Source: Pseudarthrobacter phenanthrenivorans Sphe3
Lineage (GTDB): Bacteria; Actinomycetota; Actinomycetes; Actinomycetales; Micrococcaceae
Reading direction: 5' to 3'
Length of the DNA stretch: 64,000 nt
Assembly: GCF_000189535.1 (NCBI RefSeq)
Contig: NC_015145.1
Span: 3,162,001 to 3,226,000, forward strand
In this document: positions 1-7,607 of the stretch, in pieces
Position numbering within the stretch: the first letter of the stretch is position 1
Layout: each line of letters begins with the position of its first letter
The notes under the pieces: model-generated
What the model was told of the DNA's origin: nothing
Databases searched by the model: none
What the model saw: the letters and a program-made list of their open reading frames with translations, nothing else
Program-made: the position numbers and the translations under genes

Positions 1-142
1 CGGAGGAAGGACCGGCAGCACTTGCCAGCGATCCCGCCACAAGGCAGGCCACGGCCAAGCGTGTGAATAGCACCCGAAGGCGCCGCCGTCGTCGATGCCG
101 CCCGCTGGTGCCGCCGGTCAGGGACGCATGCTTTGAGTGCAT
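1..142 (-). CDS. Probable exported protein, N-terminal fragment (gene runs off the left edge)
   Basis: An open minus-strand frame starts at ATG 140-142 and stays open to base 1. Its 47 visible residues have an arginine-rich stretch (about residues 15-24), then a hydrophobic run containing LAVACLVAGSLASAAG, the shape of a Sec or lipoprotein-like signal peptide. No good ribosome site precedes the ATG; GTG at residue 24 is another possible start. The function cannot be told because the mature part is outside the window. Moderate to low confidence that this is a real gene start. Confidence 0.35.
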   Translation of the reverse strand, partial: MHSKHASLTGGTSGRHRRRRRLRVLFTRLAVACLVAGSLASAAGPSS

Positions 143-339
143 GGAGGGGAAGGGGGAGAACGGCTGCACCTTGGAACCTGCCCTTGGGGTGGGTGTACTT
201 CCGTCTTCTTGAAAGTAGGTTCCAAGCTAGGTGGGCCAGCGGCCCGTTCGGAGGTTTCACTCTCAGATATGCGGGATTTGCGCCCGGACAATGTGGAAAA
301 TGTGGTACCCCCAGACTTGCCCTGCCGACTGACCGGGGG

Positions 340-873
340 TCAGGCCAGTGTCAGCCCCGGGCGTTTAATCGGGCCAGCAGCAGGGCCTCGGCGAGGATCG
401 TTTTCGAAGTCCCCCAGATGGATCGACTCGTTGGCCCCATGCGCGCGCGAGTCCGGGTCCTCGGCCCCGGTGATGAGGATCTCCGCCTCCGGGTACAGCT
501 TGTTCAGGATGTTGACCGCCGGTATGGAGCCGCCCACGCCCATGCACACAGCGGGCACGCCCCACGACTCGCCCATGGCGGACAGCATGGCCCGTGCGGC
601 CGGGGAGGAGGCGTCCCCGGCAAAACCCTCGGTCCGTCCGCCGGGAGTAAACGTGACTTCCGCGCCAAAGGGAATGTGGGATTCCACATGCCGGCGCACA
701 GCCTCCATCGCTGCAGCCGTATCAGTGCCCGGCGCCAGGCTCAGGCTGAACCTGGCCCGAGCTGCGGGCACCAGCGTATCGGAGGACATGGCCACGGACG
801 GGACATCCACCCCGATGATGGCCAGGGCCGGCTTGCCCCACAGCCGCGAGGTTCCGGCAGCACGGCTACCCAA
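340..873 (-). pseudogene. M20-family metallopeptidase (dipeptidase) remnant, 5'-truncated and frameshifted
   Basis: The frame begins directly at the segment RLWGKPAL, which in complete M20 dipeptidases lies in the C-terminal half. The metal-binding N-terminal domain is therefore missing. Recognisable pieces are DTLVPAARA, the ILNKLYPEAEILITG region and SRAHGANESIHLGDFE. Immediately after GDFE the frame goes wrong; reading one frame over near base 402 restores the expected ending TILAEALLLARLNARG with a stop at 351-353. Two independent lesions (missing 5' half, frameshift near the 3' end) make a functional product unlikely. The remnant abuts and overlaps the 3' end of the amidotransferase gene by 8 bases, so a deletion probably fused the two. 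Confidence 0.75.
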
Positions 874-2644
874 CCCCGTGGCGCTGCAGCCACATCTCCA
901 GCAGGGCGAACTGCCACAGGACGTTGCTGTTCACCGCTGTCCGCTGCATGTTGGGGTCGGCCAGCAGGGAGGCGATGTAGTCGGCGCGGAAGATCCCGCG
1001 CTGCTTGGCTTCGGGTGCGTGGAGCGCGTCGCTGACCATCGAGATGAAGGGTTCCTCGAGGTGCCGCAGGGCGGGGACCGGGAAGTATCCCTTGGGCCGG
1101 TCCACCACGGCGGTGGGCAGCATCTGCCGGCCCAGGTCCTTCAGGATGCCCTTCCCGCCCTGGGAGGCTTTCAGCTCGGGCGGGCAGGACGCGGCGAGCT
1201 CCACGAGTTCGTGGTCCAGGAACGGGACACGGGCTTCGAGGCCCCACGCCATGGACATGTTGTCCAGCCGCTTGACCGGATCGTCCACCATGAGCAGGTG
1301 GGTGTCCAAACGGAGCACGGCGTCCAGGGCGGTATCGGCTCCCGGGGCGTCCAGGTGGGAGGACAGGACCCGGCTGCTGACGTCGGAACCGGTGAACCAT
1401 TCAGGCTCAAGGATTCCGACCAGCTCGTCGTGGCTGTGGTCCACAAAGGATGAGGTGAACGTTGGCAGGGCCTGCGAACGTTCCGCGCCGGCCAGCGGCT
1501 GGTGGTAACCGTAGCCGCCAAACACTTCGTCGGCGCCCTGCCCGCACTGCACCACCTTCAGGTGCTCGGTCACAGTCCTGGAGAGCAGGTGGAACGCCGT
1601 GACGTCATGGCTGGACATGGGTTCGGACATGGCCCCCACGGCGTCACCGATGGACGGCGCAAACTCCGCGGTACTGACATGCAGGCGCTCATGCCTGGTC
1701 CCGAACTCGCGGGCCACCAGGTCCGAGTACTCGAACTCGTTGCCCGAATCCCCGCCGGCGCCGTCAAAGCCGATGCTGAAGGTGGACAGCCCGTGCTGGC
1801 CTTCCTCCGCGAGCAGGGCAACCAGCAGGCTTGAATCCAGTCCCCCGGACAAAAGGACGCCCACCGGCACATCGGCAACCATCCGGCGTCGTACTGCCGT
1901 CCGCAGCGCCTCCCGCACCGCGTCCTGCCAGTCCAGGGCGGACCACCCGGCATGCTCGGCGCGGCGGGTGTAGGAGGGCTTCCAGTACTCACGGTCATGC
2001 CAGCTGCCGTCAGGGCTGACGGTCCGGATGGTGGCGGCCGGGACCTTCCGGATCCCGCGGAGGATGGTCCGCGGGGCCGGAACGATCGAGTGCCAGCTCA
2101 GGTAGTGGTGCAGGGCCACCTCGTCAACGGACGTGTCGATCCCGCCCGAGGCCACCAGCGCCGGCAGGGACGACGCGAAGCGCAGCCTTCCCGGGATCTC
2201 CGCAACGTACAGCGGTTTGATGCCCAGCCGGTCGCGGACCAGGAGGACCTCGCCGCGCCGGGCGTCAAACAGGGCGATGGCGAACATCCCCACCAGGTGG
2301 TGGACAAAGTCGTCACCCCATTTCCGGTAGGCCTTGAGGATCACTTCGGTGTCGCTGGTGGACCGGAAGGTGAAGTCCGGCTCCAGCTCGCGCCGCAGTT
2401 CCTTGTAGTTGTAGATGCACCCGTTGAAGGTGACGGCCAGTCCGCCCTCCTCGAGCATGGGCTGCGCTCCGGCGGAGGAGAGGTCGATGATGCTGAGCCG
2501 CTGGTGCCCCAGCGCCACCCAGCCCGCGTGCCAGGTCCCCCTCCCGTCGGGTCCCCGCGACGTCATTTCCCCCATCATTTCCAGAACCGCCTCCTGGGAG
2601 GCCGTTCTCCCGTTGAAGGCGATTTCGCCGGCTATTCCGCACAT
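866..2644 (-). CDS. asnO: Asparagine synthase-like amidotransferase, N-acetylglutaminylglutamine (NAGGN) amidotransferase type
   Basis: 592 residues, with start chosen at the ATG giving MCGIAGE, because Cys2 is the catalytic nucleophile of class II glutamine amidotransferases. The glutaminase domain spans about residues 1-215 (RGPDG at 30-34, FNGCIYNY at 73-80). The ATP-pyrophosphatase domain follows, with SGGLDSS at 266-272. Several stretches (NGCIYNY, LPALVASGGIDTS, DVPVGVLLSGGLDSS, QGADEVFGGYG) match my memory of the amidotransferase that makes the osmolyte N-acetylglutaminylglutamine amide better than ordinary AsnB. The NAGGN synthetase and M42 peptidase that normally accompany it are not in this window, so it may be an orphan or act on another carboxylate. 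It lies co-directionally between two pseudogenes. The enzyme fold is near certain; the substrate is inferred. Confidence 0.85.
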   Translation of the reverse strand: MCGIAGEIAFNGRTASQEAVLEMMGEMTSRGPDGRGTWHAGWVALGHQRLSIIDLSSAGAQPMLEEGGLAVTFNGCIYNYKELRRELEPDFTFRSTSDTEVILKAYRKWGDDFVHHLVGMFAIALFDARRGEVLLVRDRLGIKPLYVAEIPGRLRFASSLPALVASGGIDTSVDEVALHHYLSWHSIVPAPRTILRGIRKVPAATIRTVSPDGSWHDREYWKPSYTRRAEHAGWSALDWQDAVREALRTAVRRRMVADVPVGVLLSGGLDSSLLVALLAEEGQHGLSTFSIGFDGAGGDSGNEFEYSDLVAREFGTRHERLHVSTAEFAPSIGDAVGAMSEPMSSHDVTAFHLLSRTVTEHLKVVQCGQGADEVFGGYGYHQPLAGAERSQALPTFTSSFVDHSHDELVGILEPEWFTGSDVSSRVLSSHLDAPGADTALDAVLRLDTHLLMVDDPVKRLDNMSMAWGLEARVPFLDHELVELAASCPPELKASQGGKGILKDLGRQMLPTAVVDRPKGYFPVPALRHLEEPFISMVSDALHAPEAKQRGIFRADYIASLLADPNMQRTAVNSNVLWQFALLEMWLQRHGVG

Positions 2645-2883
2645 GGTGCTGTCCTCATTCCTGGCAACGGAAGGACGTGCGCGCACTGGTTCAGGCGGAC
2701 CGGGTCCACCAGGTTTCCCTGCAGGTGGAAAATGGACCCTCGTTCGAAGCCCAGTCCCATCTTGTGCACACTGACCACGCAGATGTCGGCGCCGGGTAGG
2801 GCCCAGGTGGGCGTAAAGCCGTAGCGTCCCAGTTTCCGGTGTTCAGCCAGTGCCTCGAGCACCGGGGCTTCATTCTGGTCCAT
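2632..2883 (-). pseudogene. Orn/Lys/Arg decarboxylase remnant with large internal deletion
   Basis: This 83-residue frame joins two distant parts of the PLP-dependent ornithine/lysine/arginine decarboxylase family. The first about 20 residues (APVLEALAEHRKLGRYGFTP) are the usual N-terminus. From about residue 34 the sequence jumps to the PLP-lysine region (SVHKMGLGFERGS, then FHLQGNLVDPVRLNQCA). The roughly 180-200 residues normally between them are gone, and so is everything after about residue 70. The tail overlaps the start of the amidotransferase gene. The PLP-binding lysine motif survives but no working enzyme could be made. Identification rests on recalled family sequence; the two-piece match is strong. 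Confidence 0.7.
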
Positions 2884-2904
2884 CTGGCCTCCTGTTTCCG
2901 ATGT

Positions 2905-4041
2905 TCACAATTCCTGTTGGCTGCCGAGCAGAGACGCGTCGGCGGCGTCCCGCTGCAGGGTGGTGGGAAGGCTGCTGGTATGCACCGCGTCGGTGATCAC
3001 ACTGCTGAGGCCGCCCCCCTGGGCGAAAGCTGCGCGCTGCCGGTCGGCACCGGTTCCGCGGGCGAGGAGCTGGAACAGCAGGAATTCCACCGTGCTCAGC
3101 TCGCCCTGTTCCTTCAGCACCGGCTGGAGGTGGTCCAGCAGGGACATCACCACTTCGAAGGCGGGGCGGGGCCGGCAGGTCAGCGGATCCACCAGGTCAC
3201 CGCCGATGCCGTAGCGGCCCGCTTGCCAGGAGGCCAGCCGGAGCTGCACGGTTGGGACGGCGACCGGCGGTGCGCCCGCCCGCCACTGCCGTGCCGCTGT
3301 TTCCGCCAGGCCGCGTACCAGGGCGGCAAGGAGGACGGCGTCGTCGGCGAAAAGGCAGACGTCCGCCACCCGGATCTCCACGGTTGGATGGTGGTGGCTG
3401 AGCCTGGCGTCCAGGTAGATCTGCGCCAGGTCCAGGGGCACTCCGGAATTGAGCATCTCCTGGATGTGCGTGTGGTAGCCGTGGGCTGAGCCGAAGATGT
3501 CGCTGGGTCCCGCGGTGGGCCACCTGTTCCATGCCTGCGAGCGGAAGCTCGCGTAGCCGGTGTCCACGCCGTTGCTGAAGGGGGAATTGGAGGTCAACGC
3601 CATCAGCACCGGGAGCCAGATGCGGATCCGGTCCAGGATGGCGACGCCTTCCTCGTCCGACTCCACCTCCACATGGACATGGCACCCGCAGGTCAATTGC
3701 TCGACGGCGGTGACGCCGAACTTCTGCATCATCTGCTCGATGCGGGTTCCGGGCGCGGCCGTGGACTGCACCGGGAAGGGTGACGTGGCAAGGGCCACGG
3801 ACCGTGCTCCCACGGCCCGCGCGGCGGAATCCGCGCTTACCCGCCGCGCAATGATGTCCTGCGCCAGCTCCTCCAGGCTTATCCGGGGAAGGGTGCAGGC
3901 CTCGATCTGCTCCTGCTTCATTTCGCTGCTGAGGCCGTCGTCGTCACTCAGGCGGTCCAGCACCTCGCCCAGCGCCACCGCGTGTCCGCTGGCGTTGTCG
4001 ACGATCAGGAACTCTTCTTCGACACCTACCCGGCGTATCAT
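2905..4041 (-). CDS. YbdK-type carboxylate-amine ligase (glutamate-cysteine ligase family 2)
   Basis: ATP-dependent ligase of the GCS2/YbdK family, 378 residues, close to the usual family length. Seen: GVEEEFLIVD near the N-terminus, TCGCHVHVEV mid-protein, LTSNSPFSNGVDTGYASFR, and HHPTVEIRVADV. These match the metal/ATP-binding scaffold of family members that join glutamate to an amine or to cysteine. I chose ATG 4039-4041 because homologs begin just before GVEEEF; ATG 4072-4074 would add 11 residues and neither has a strong ribosome site. It sits between the C26 hydrolase gene and the decarboxylase/amidotransferase genes on the same strand, which suggests gamma-glutamyl or peptide-like small-molecule chemistry. 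The real amine substrate is unknown. Confidence 0.85.
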   Translation of the reverse strand: MIRRVGVEEEFLIVDNASGHAVALGEVLDRLSDDDGLSSEMKQEQIEACTLPRISLEELAQDIIARRVSADSAARAVGARSVALATSPFPVQSTAAPGTRIEQMMQKFGVTAVEQLTCGCHVHVEVESDEEGVAILDRIRIWLPVLMALTSNSPFSNGVDTGYASFRSQAWNRWPTAGPSDIFGSAHGYHTHIQEMLNSGVPLDLAQIYLDARLSHHHPTVEIRVADVCLFADDAVLLAALVRGLAETAARQWRAGAPPVAVPTVQLRLASWQAGRYGIGGDLVDPLTCRPRPAFEVVMSLLDHLQPVLKEQGELSTVEFLLFQLLARGTGADRQRAAFAQGGGLSSVITDAVHTSSLPTTLQRDAADASLLGSQQEL

Positions 4042-4173
4042 CGTGAACCCGCATGTTCCGGCGATTTCGCGCATCGGCCCCAGCGTGCATGCGGGAAACT
4101 GCTGTGGTGTTGGTTAGCCACGTTGCTCCTCGGTAAATCCGCGGGGCTTTGGCTTAACCTCGGTTACCCAAAC

Positions 4174-4189
4174 ATAGTAAGCATGCTTA
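4174..4189. promoter_or_regulatory. Candidate operator with palindrome TAAGCATGCTTA
   Basis: ATAGTAAGCATGCT is followed here by TA, giving a perfect 12-bp palindrome at 4178-4189, about 135 bases upstream of the ligase start. The same 14-mer ATAGTAAGCATGCT recurs at 19556-19569, about 100 bases upstream of a minus-strand lipoprotein gene. Which protein binds it is unknown. Confidence 0.45.
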
Positions 4190-4281
4190 TTTCATGTTCG
4201 CAAGCAGAACTGCGGCGGGCAGCACGGAAAACGCCCCCTCCGGCCGGGGCGGGAGGAGGCGTTTCAGGTCGAATGGTGCTG

Positions 4282-5136
4282 TCAGAAGGCGCCGGGCCCA
4301 GCCTCAAGTTCCGTGGCGGGGACCGCGGAGGCAGCCATGGCTGGGGCGGCGGCGTGGGCGGGAGCGGCCGACGGCGGCGTGGCCTGCCACAGGCGGGTCA
4401 GCAGCTTGGCGCGGGCTGCTTCGACGAAGCCGCGGAAGAGCCCGAAGTCCTCCGGAAGTTCCTCAGGGTGCCACTGGATGCCCAGGGCAAAGGTGCTGCC
4501 GGGGTGCTCAATGGCCTCCACCACCTGGTCTTCGCTCCAGGCGGCAGCGATCAGGCCCTCCCCCAGCCTGTCCACGGCCTGGTGGTGGGACACGGGAACC
4601 GGTTCCGGGCTGGCTCCGATCAGCTGCTCCAGGCGCGAACCCTGGCGGACCTCCACCTGGATCTTGTTGAACTCGTACCCGCCCAGCTGGTAGTGGCCCG
4701 TGCCGACCACCTCGGGCAGGTGCTGGTGCAGGGTGCCGCCCAGGGTGACATTCAGGAGCTGTTCGCCCCGGCAGATGCACAGGAGCGGAACGTCCTGCCG
4801 GATCGCCTCACGGATGAGGGCCTGTTCCCAGGCGTCGCGTTCAGGGCGGGGCTTGTCCGTCTCGGGGTGGGCTTCCTGCCCGTACAGCGCGGGATCCACA
4901 TCCCAGCCGCCGGGGATCACCAGCCCGTCCAGCCGGCTCACCAGGTGTTCGATGACTCCGGGGACCACGGGCTGCGGCGGAAGAAGCGTGGGAACGCCGC
5001 CCGCAGCGATGACGGGGGCCAGGTAGGTTTCGGGGAGGAACGCCGCGCTGACCGTACCGCAACCGTCCGTCCCTGCATGCTCCAGGTAGGTGGTGAGTCC
5101 AATGATGGGCTTCACGGCGGCGTCGGTGGTTTCCAA
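4282..5136 (-). CDS. Class I glutamine amidotransferase-like hydrolase, gamma-glutamyl-GABA hydrolase (PuuD/peptidase C26) type
   Basis: About 284 residues. The protein has GWDVDP, the nucleophile elbow CICRGEQ (catalytic Cys), SHHQAVDRLG, and the His/Glu pair in IQWHPEELPED, the C26 pattern of enzymes that cleave gamma-glutamyl amides. I prefer TTG at 5134-5136 because GGAGGG lies 5 bases upstream; the longer frame from GTG 5164-5166 lacks a ribosome site. The C-terminus ends in an Ala-rich tail beyond the family core. It is co-directional with the YbdK-type ligase, which would form the kind of bond this enzyme breaks. The exact substrate is not shown by the sequence. Confidence 0.85.
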   Translation of the reverse strand: METTDAAVKPIIGLTTYLEHAGTDGCGTVSAAFLPETYLAPVIAAGGVPTLLPPQPVVPGVIEHLVSRLDGLVIPGGWDVDPALYGQEAHPETDKPRPERDAWEQALIREAIRQDVPLLCICRGEQLLNVTLGGTLHQHLPEVVGTGHYQLGGYEFNKIQVEVRQGSRLEQLIGASPEPVPVSHHQAVDRLGEGLIAAAWSEDQVVEAIEHPGSTFALGIQWHPEELPEDFGLFRGFVEAARAKLLTRLWQATPPSAAPAHAAAPAMAASAVPATELEAGPGAF

Positions 5137-5599
5137 GGTGTCCCTCCAGCTGAATTTTTCCTGCACTTAAGGATATGAGACGGCAAGGGCCCAAATGTTT
5201 CGTCCACGTCAAAATCACGTATCTTGTTGGTCACCCTCCTGGCCGGCCGCGAAGTCCCCAAACTTTGACTGAACCTTGAGCCGATTCAGGTGCCTTTTTT
5301 GATATTGCCGCTGGATAGTTGCGGGTATCGGGAAACGGGCGGTGGCATAACAAGGCAAGCGAAACGGCCGGCAGGATCTTCGTTTCGAAGCCCCCCAATC
5401 CCCTGGCGGCGTTTTGAAGTGGGCGCCGCCAGGTACCTGCCATCCACCGGCCGTCTCCCGATGGCTGTTCGAACGGCGGGCGCGGCGTCCCCCTGCACAG
5501 GATGCCGCGCTCCCCCGAGCGTCCCGGCGTCGCCTTACCCCCCATGGCGGCGCCGGGACTCTTCTGCGTTAACGGAGCGAATGCCGGCGGCTGGCCGCT
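5137..5599. other. 463-base intergenic region with no gene recognised
   Basis: Between the C26 hydrolase start and the methyltransferase end. A minus-strand frame at 5231-5545 exists but its product is rich in Gly/Arg/Pro with no recognisable pattern, so I do not call it. No clear terminator was seen. Confidence 0.5.
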
Positions 5600-6292
5600 T
5601 TAGCCTGCCTTCCGGGGGCCGGGGCTGACGGCCGTGCCCAGGACGTGCGCGGCGGGCGGCGACAGTGCGTTGACGGCGAAATTGAAGCGCCGGCTCTTGA
5701 CGGGCGCGAATCCCGCGTCCTCGATTGCCCGCACGGTGTCCCGGTTGGGGTGGCAGCCGCCGGCGAGCCGCTGCCACACGGGGGTCAGCAGGTCCTCCAC
5801 CGCGGCAAAAAGCCGGTTGTCGGAGCGGACGTGTTCGTAGAAGGCGAGAATCCCACCCGGGCGCAGGACCCGCCGGATCTCGGCCAGGACGGGCGCCTGC
5901 TCGCCGACGCTGCACAGGACCAGGCTGGCTACCACGGCGTCTGCACTGCCGTCCGCCGCCGGAATATGTTCGCCGGGGGCGGCAACCACCGTCACCGGCA
6001 CCGGTGCAGCGGCGGCTTTGGCCGCCGCTATGCTGCGGAGGTAGTCGTCCGGCTCAAGGGCCAGCACGTGGGTGACCGAGGGCGGGTAGTAGGTGAAGCT
6101 GGAGCCTTCGCCCGCACCGATTTCAACCACGGACCCGTGCAGGCCCGCGAGCAGTTCCCGCCGGTGCCCCGCTCCGCCGCGGCGGTCAATGCCCTCCACG
6201 GCCTGGGCAAAGGCGCGCGCGAAGCGGGGGTGCTGAAGCTCAGCAGGCCCGCGCTCCGGCAAGGAATCCCCCTGGTAGCCGTCGCCTGGCAT
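5600..6292 (-). CDS. Class I SAM-dependent methyltransferase
   Basis: 230 residues. SAM-binding motif I is VVEIGAGEGSS (about residues 55-65), followed by LALEPDDYLR (acidic end of strand 2), ADAVVASLVLCSV and IRRVLRPGGILAFYEHV. This is the UbiE/Methyltransf_11 pattern for small molecules. The substrate is unknown. It is the second gene of a minus-strand pair behind the DUF302 gene (9-base gap), so it probably shares the CsoR-type operator at 6777-6792 and may respond to copper or reactive sulfur. The C-terminal HVLGTAVSPG segment is typical of a subgroup seen in actinobacteria. Confidence 0.8.
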   Translation of the reverse strand: MPGDGYQGDSLPERGPAELQHPRFARAFAQAVEGIDRRGGAGHRRELLAGLHGSVVEIGAGEGSSFTYYPPSVTHVLALEPDDYLRSIAAAKAAAAPVPVTVVAAPGEHIPAADGSADAVVASLVLCSVGEQAPVLAEIRRVLRPGGILAFYEHVRSDNRLFAAVEDLLTPVWQRLAGGCHPNRDTVRAIEDAGFAPVKSRRFNFAVNALSPPAAHVLGTAVSPGPRKAG

Positions 6293-6301
6293 GGCGCCCC
6301 C

Positions 6302-6727
6302 TCAGGCCCCCGGACCGATGCTGCCGTCAAGGCTGGCGAGGGCAGCGCGGAGGCGCGTGTCGGCGTCGTCCGCCACTTCCTTGACCGCGGGGTTGGCAGT
6401 GAGCTGCACCATGGTCTGCGGATCAATGGCCTCGACGGTGGTTTCGCCGGCCCCGGCGCCGCGGCGGACCACCACGTTGCACGGCAGCAGCGCGCCAAGG
6501 GCGGGCTCCGCGGCGAGGGCACGGCTCGCCAGTGCGGGATTGCAGGCGCCCAGGATCACGTAATCCCCAATGGAATCTGCAGCCTCAGCCCCCAGCTTGG
6601 CTTCGAACGTTGCGCGGACATTGATCTCGGAGAGGATGCCGAAGCCCTGCTCGGCCAGCGCGTCCCGGGTGCGCTGCAACGCTTCATCCCAGGCAAGCGG
6701 AACGGTTATGGTGTGCGTGTAGCTCAT
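6302..6727 (-). CDS. DUF302 domain protein
   Basis: 141 residues. It has the DUF302 signature: a start with PLAWDEALQRTRDALAEQGFG, then LGACNPALASRAL (Cys-Asn-Pro) and LLPCNVVV. The conserved Cys residues could bind a metal or a thiol; the biochemical role of the family is not settled. ATG 6725-6727 has a perfect AGGAGG site 5 bases upstream. DUF302 genes are often found near CsoR-family regulators and copper or sulfur genes, and here a perfect CsoR-type palindrome lies about 50 bases upstream. First gene of an operon with the methyltransferase. Confidence 0.85.
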   Translation of the reverse strand: MSYTHTITVPLAWDEALQRTRDALAEQGFGILSEINVRATFEAKLGAEAADSIGDYVILGACNPALASRALAAEPALGALLPCNVVVRRGAGAGETTVEAIDPQTMVQLTANPAVKEVADDADTRLRAALASLDGSIGPGA

Positions 6728-6776
6728 GGTGCCTCCTCAGGCGTCTGGTCCTGTCGGTGGTTACGTTTGCTATCGT

Positions 6777-6792
6777 ATACCCCCGGGGGTAT
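6777..6792. promoter_or_regulatory. Perfect CsoR/CstR-type operator palindrome ATACCCCCGGGGGTAT
   Basis: Sixteen bases, fully self-complementary, 49 bases upstream of the DUF302 start. TACCCC/GGGGTA half-sites are the known operator style of CsoR (copper) and CstR (persulfide) repressors. No CsoR-family gene is in the window, so the regulator must be encoded elsewhere. Confidence 0.7.
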
Positions 6793-7025
6793 TACCGCCA
6801 GCGCCGACCTGGACCGGATGCTGCGAGGGCTGGACGCGGCCGCCAGCTAAATCGTCATGGCACCCTCTTAGGCGTCTGACCTGCGGAAATACAGGCAGTC
6901 TTGCACGAAACTTGAGGAATTACGTGGGTGTACTTTGAGCCTCCGCGGAGAAGCTTTCCCCATCAGAGCCGCTCACGGCTCCAAAGGTCTCTGCGTACAC
7001 CGCACCAATTTGTCAGGGGAATGAC

Positions 7026-7505
7026 ATGGCCAAGATTGCCGGACGTAAAAAACGCATTATCGGAACCACCGCCGCACTCATCGCCATCGGCGGCGGCGCC
7101 GCTTTCGCCTACTGGTCCGCCACGGGCACAGGCAGCACCACCGCTGCCGCGGGCACCTCCAAGAGCTTCACCATCGAGAAGACAGCCGTGGAAGGCGAAG
7201 CTCTTTCGCCCGGCGGCCCCAGCCAGACGTTCACCTTCAAAGTCACCAATCCGGCCGGCGCGGGTGTCCAGAAGGTCAGCAATGTGGCAGTGGAAGTGGC
7301 CAACAGCGACGGCACGGCATGGAGCCTCGCCGCCGGATGCTCCAAGGACGATTTCCTGGTGGGTACCCCTACCTTTACTGCCGCCGAACTCGCCCCCGGG
7401 GAAACGGCCACCGGGACCGTGACCCTGCAGATGCTCAACCTGGCCGGCGTCAGCCAGGACGGCTGCAAGAACGCCCAGGTTCCCCTCTACTTCTCCGCCA
7501 ACTGA
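7026..7505 (+). CDS. SipW-class exported protein
   Basis: 159 residues. It starts with a lysine-rich segment (GRKKRIIG), then a hydrophobic helix ending GGGAAFAYWSATGTGS, the layout of SipW-cognate signal peptides found in TasA/camelysin-like proteins. The mature part is a beta-rich, low-charge domain with two well-separated Cys residues (AAGCSKDDF and QDGCKNAQ) that could form a disulfide. No dedicated signal peptidase gene is nearby. It lies 103 bases before another exported protein gene on the same strand, so they may be co-expressed as surface or matrix proteins. Function inferred from the signal type only. Confidence 0.75.
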   Translation: MAKIAGRKKRIIGTTAALIAIGGGAAFAYWSATGTGSTTAAAGTSKSFTIEKTAVEGEALSPGGPSQTFTFKVTNPAGAGVQKVSNVAVEVANSDGTAWSLAAGCSKDDFLVGTPTFTAAELAPGETATGTVTLQMLNLAGVSQDGCKNAQVPLYFSAN

Positions 7506-7607
7506 AGAGCACAGGGGCTCACGCTCCTGTCAACCACCGCCAGCTTCCTGGCCCAATGGTGAAGCTATCCGCCTGACTGCTCCCGCAGCCCACCTCCGGA
7601 AGGTCCC

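Noticed and set aside
5231..5545. 104-residue minus-strand frame in an intergenic gap
   Set aside because: Composition is unlike real proteins, no ribosome site and no family pattern.
6808..6850. Short plus-strand frame LDRMLRGLDAAAS as the tail of a lost CsoR gene
   Set aside because: Too short and not matching CsoR C-termini that I recall; probably chance.
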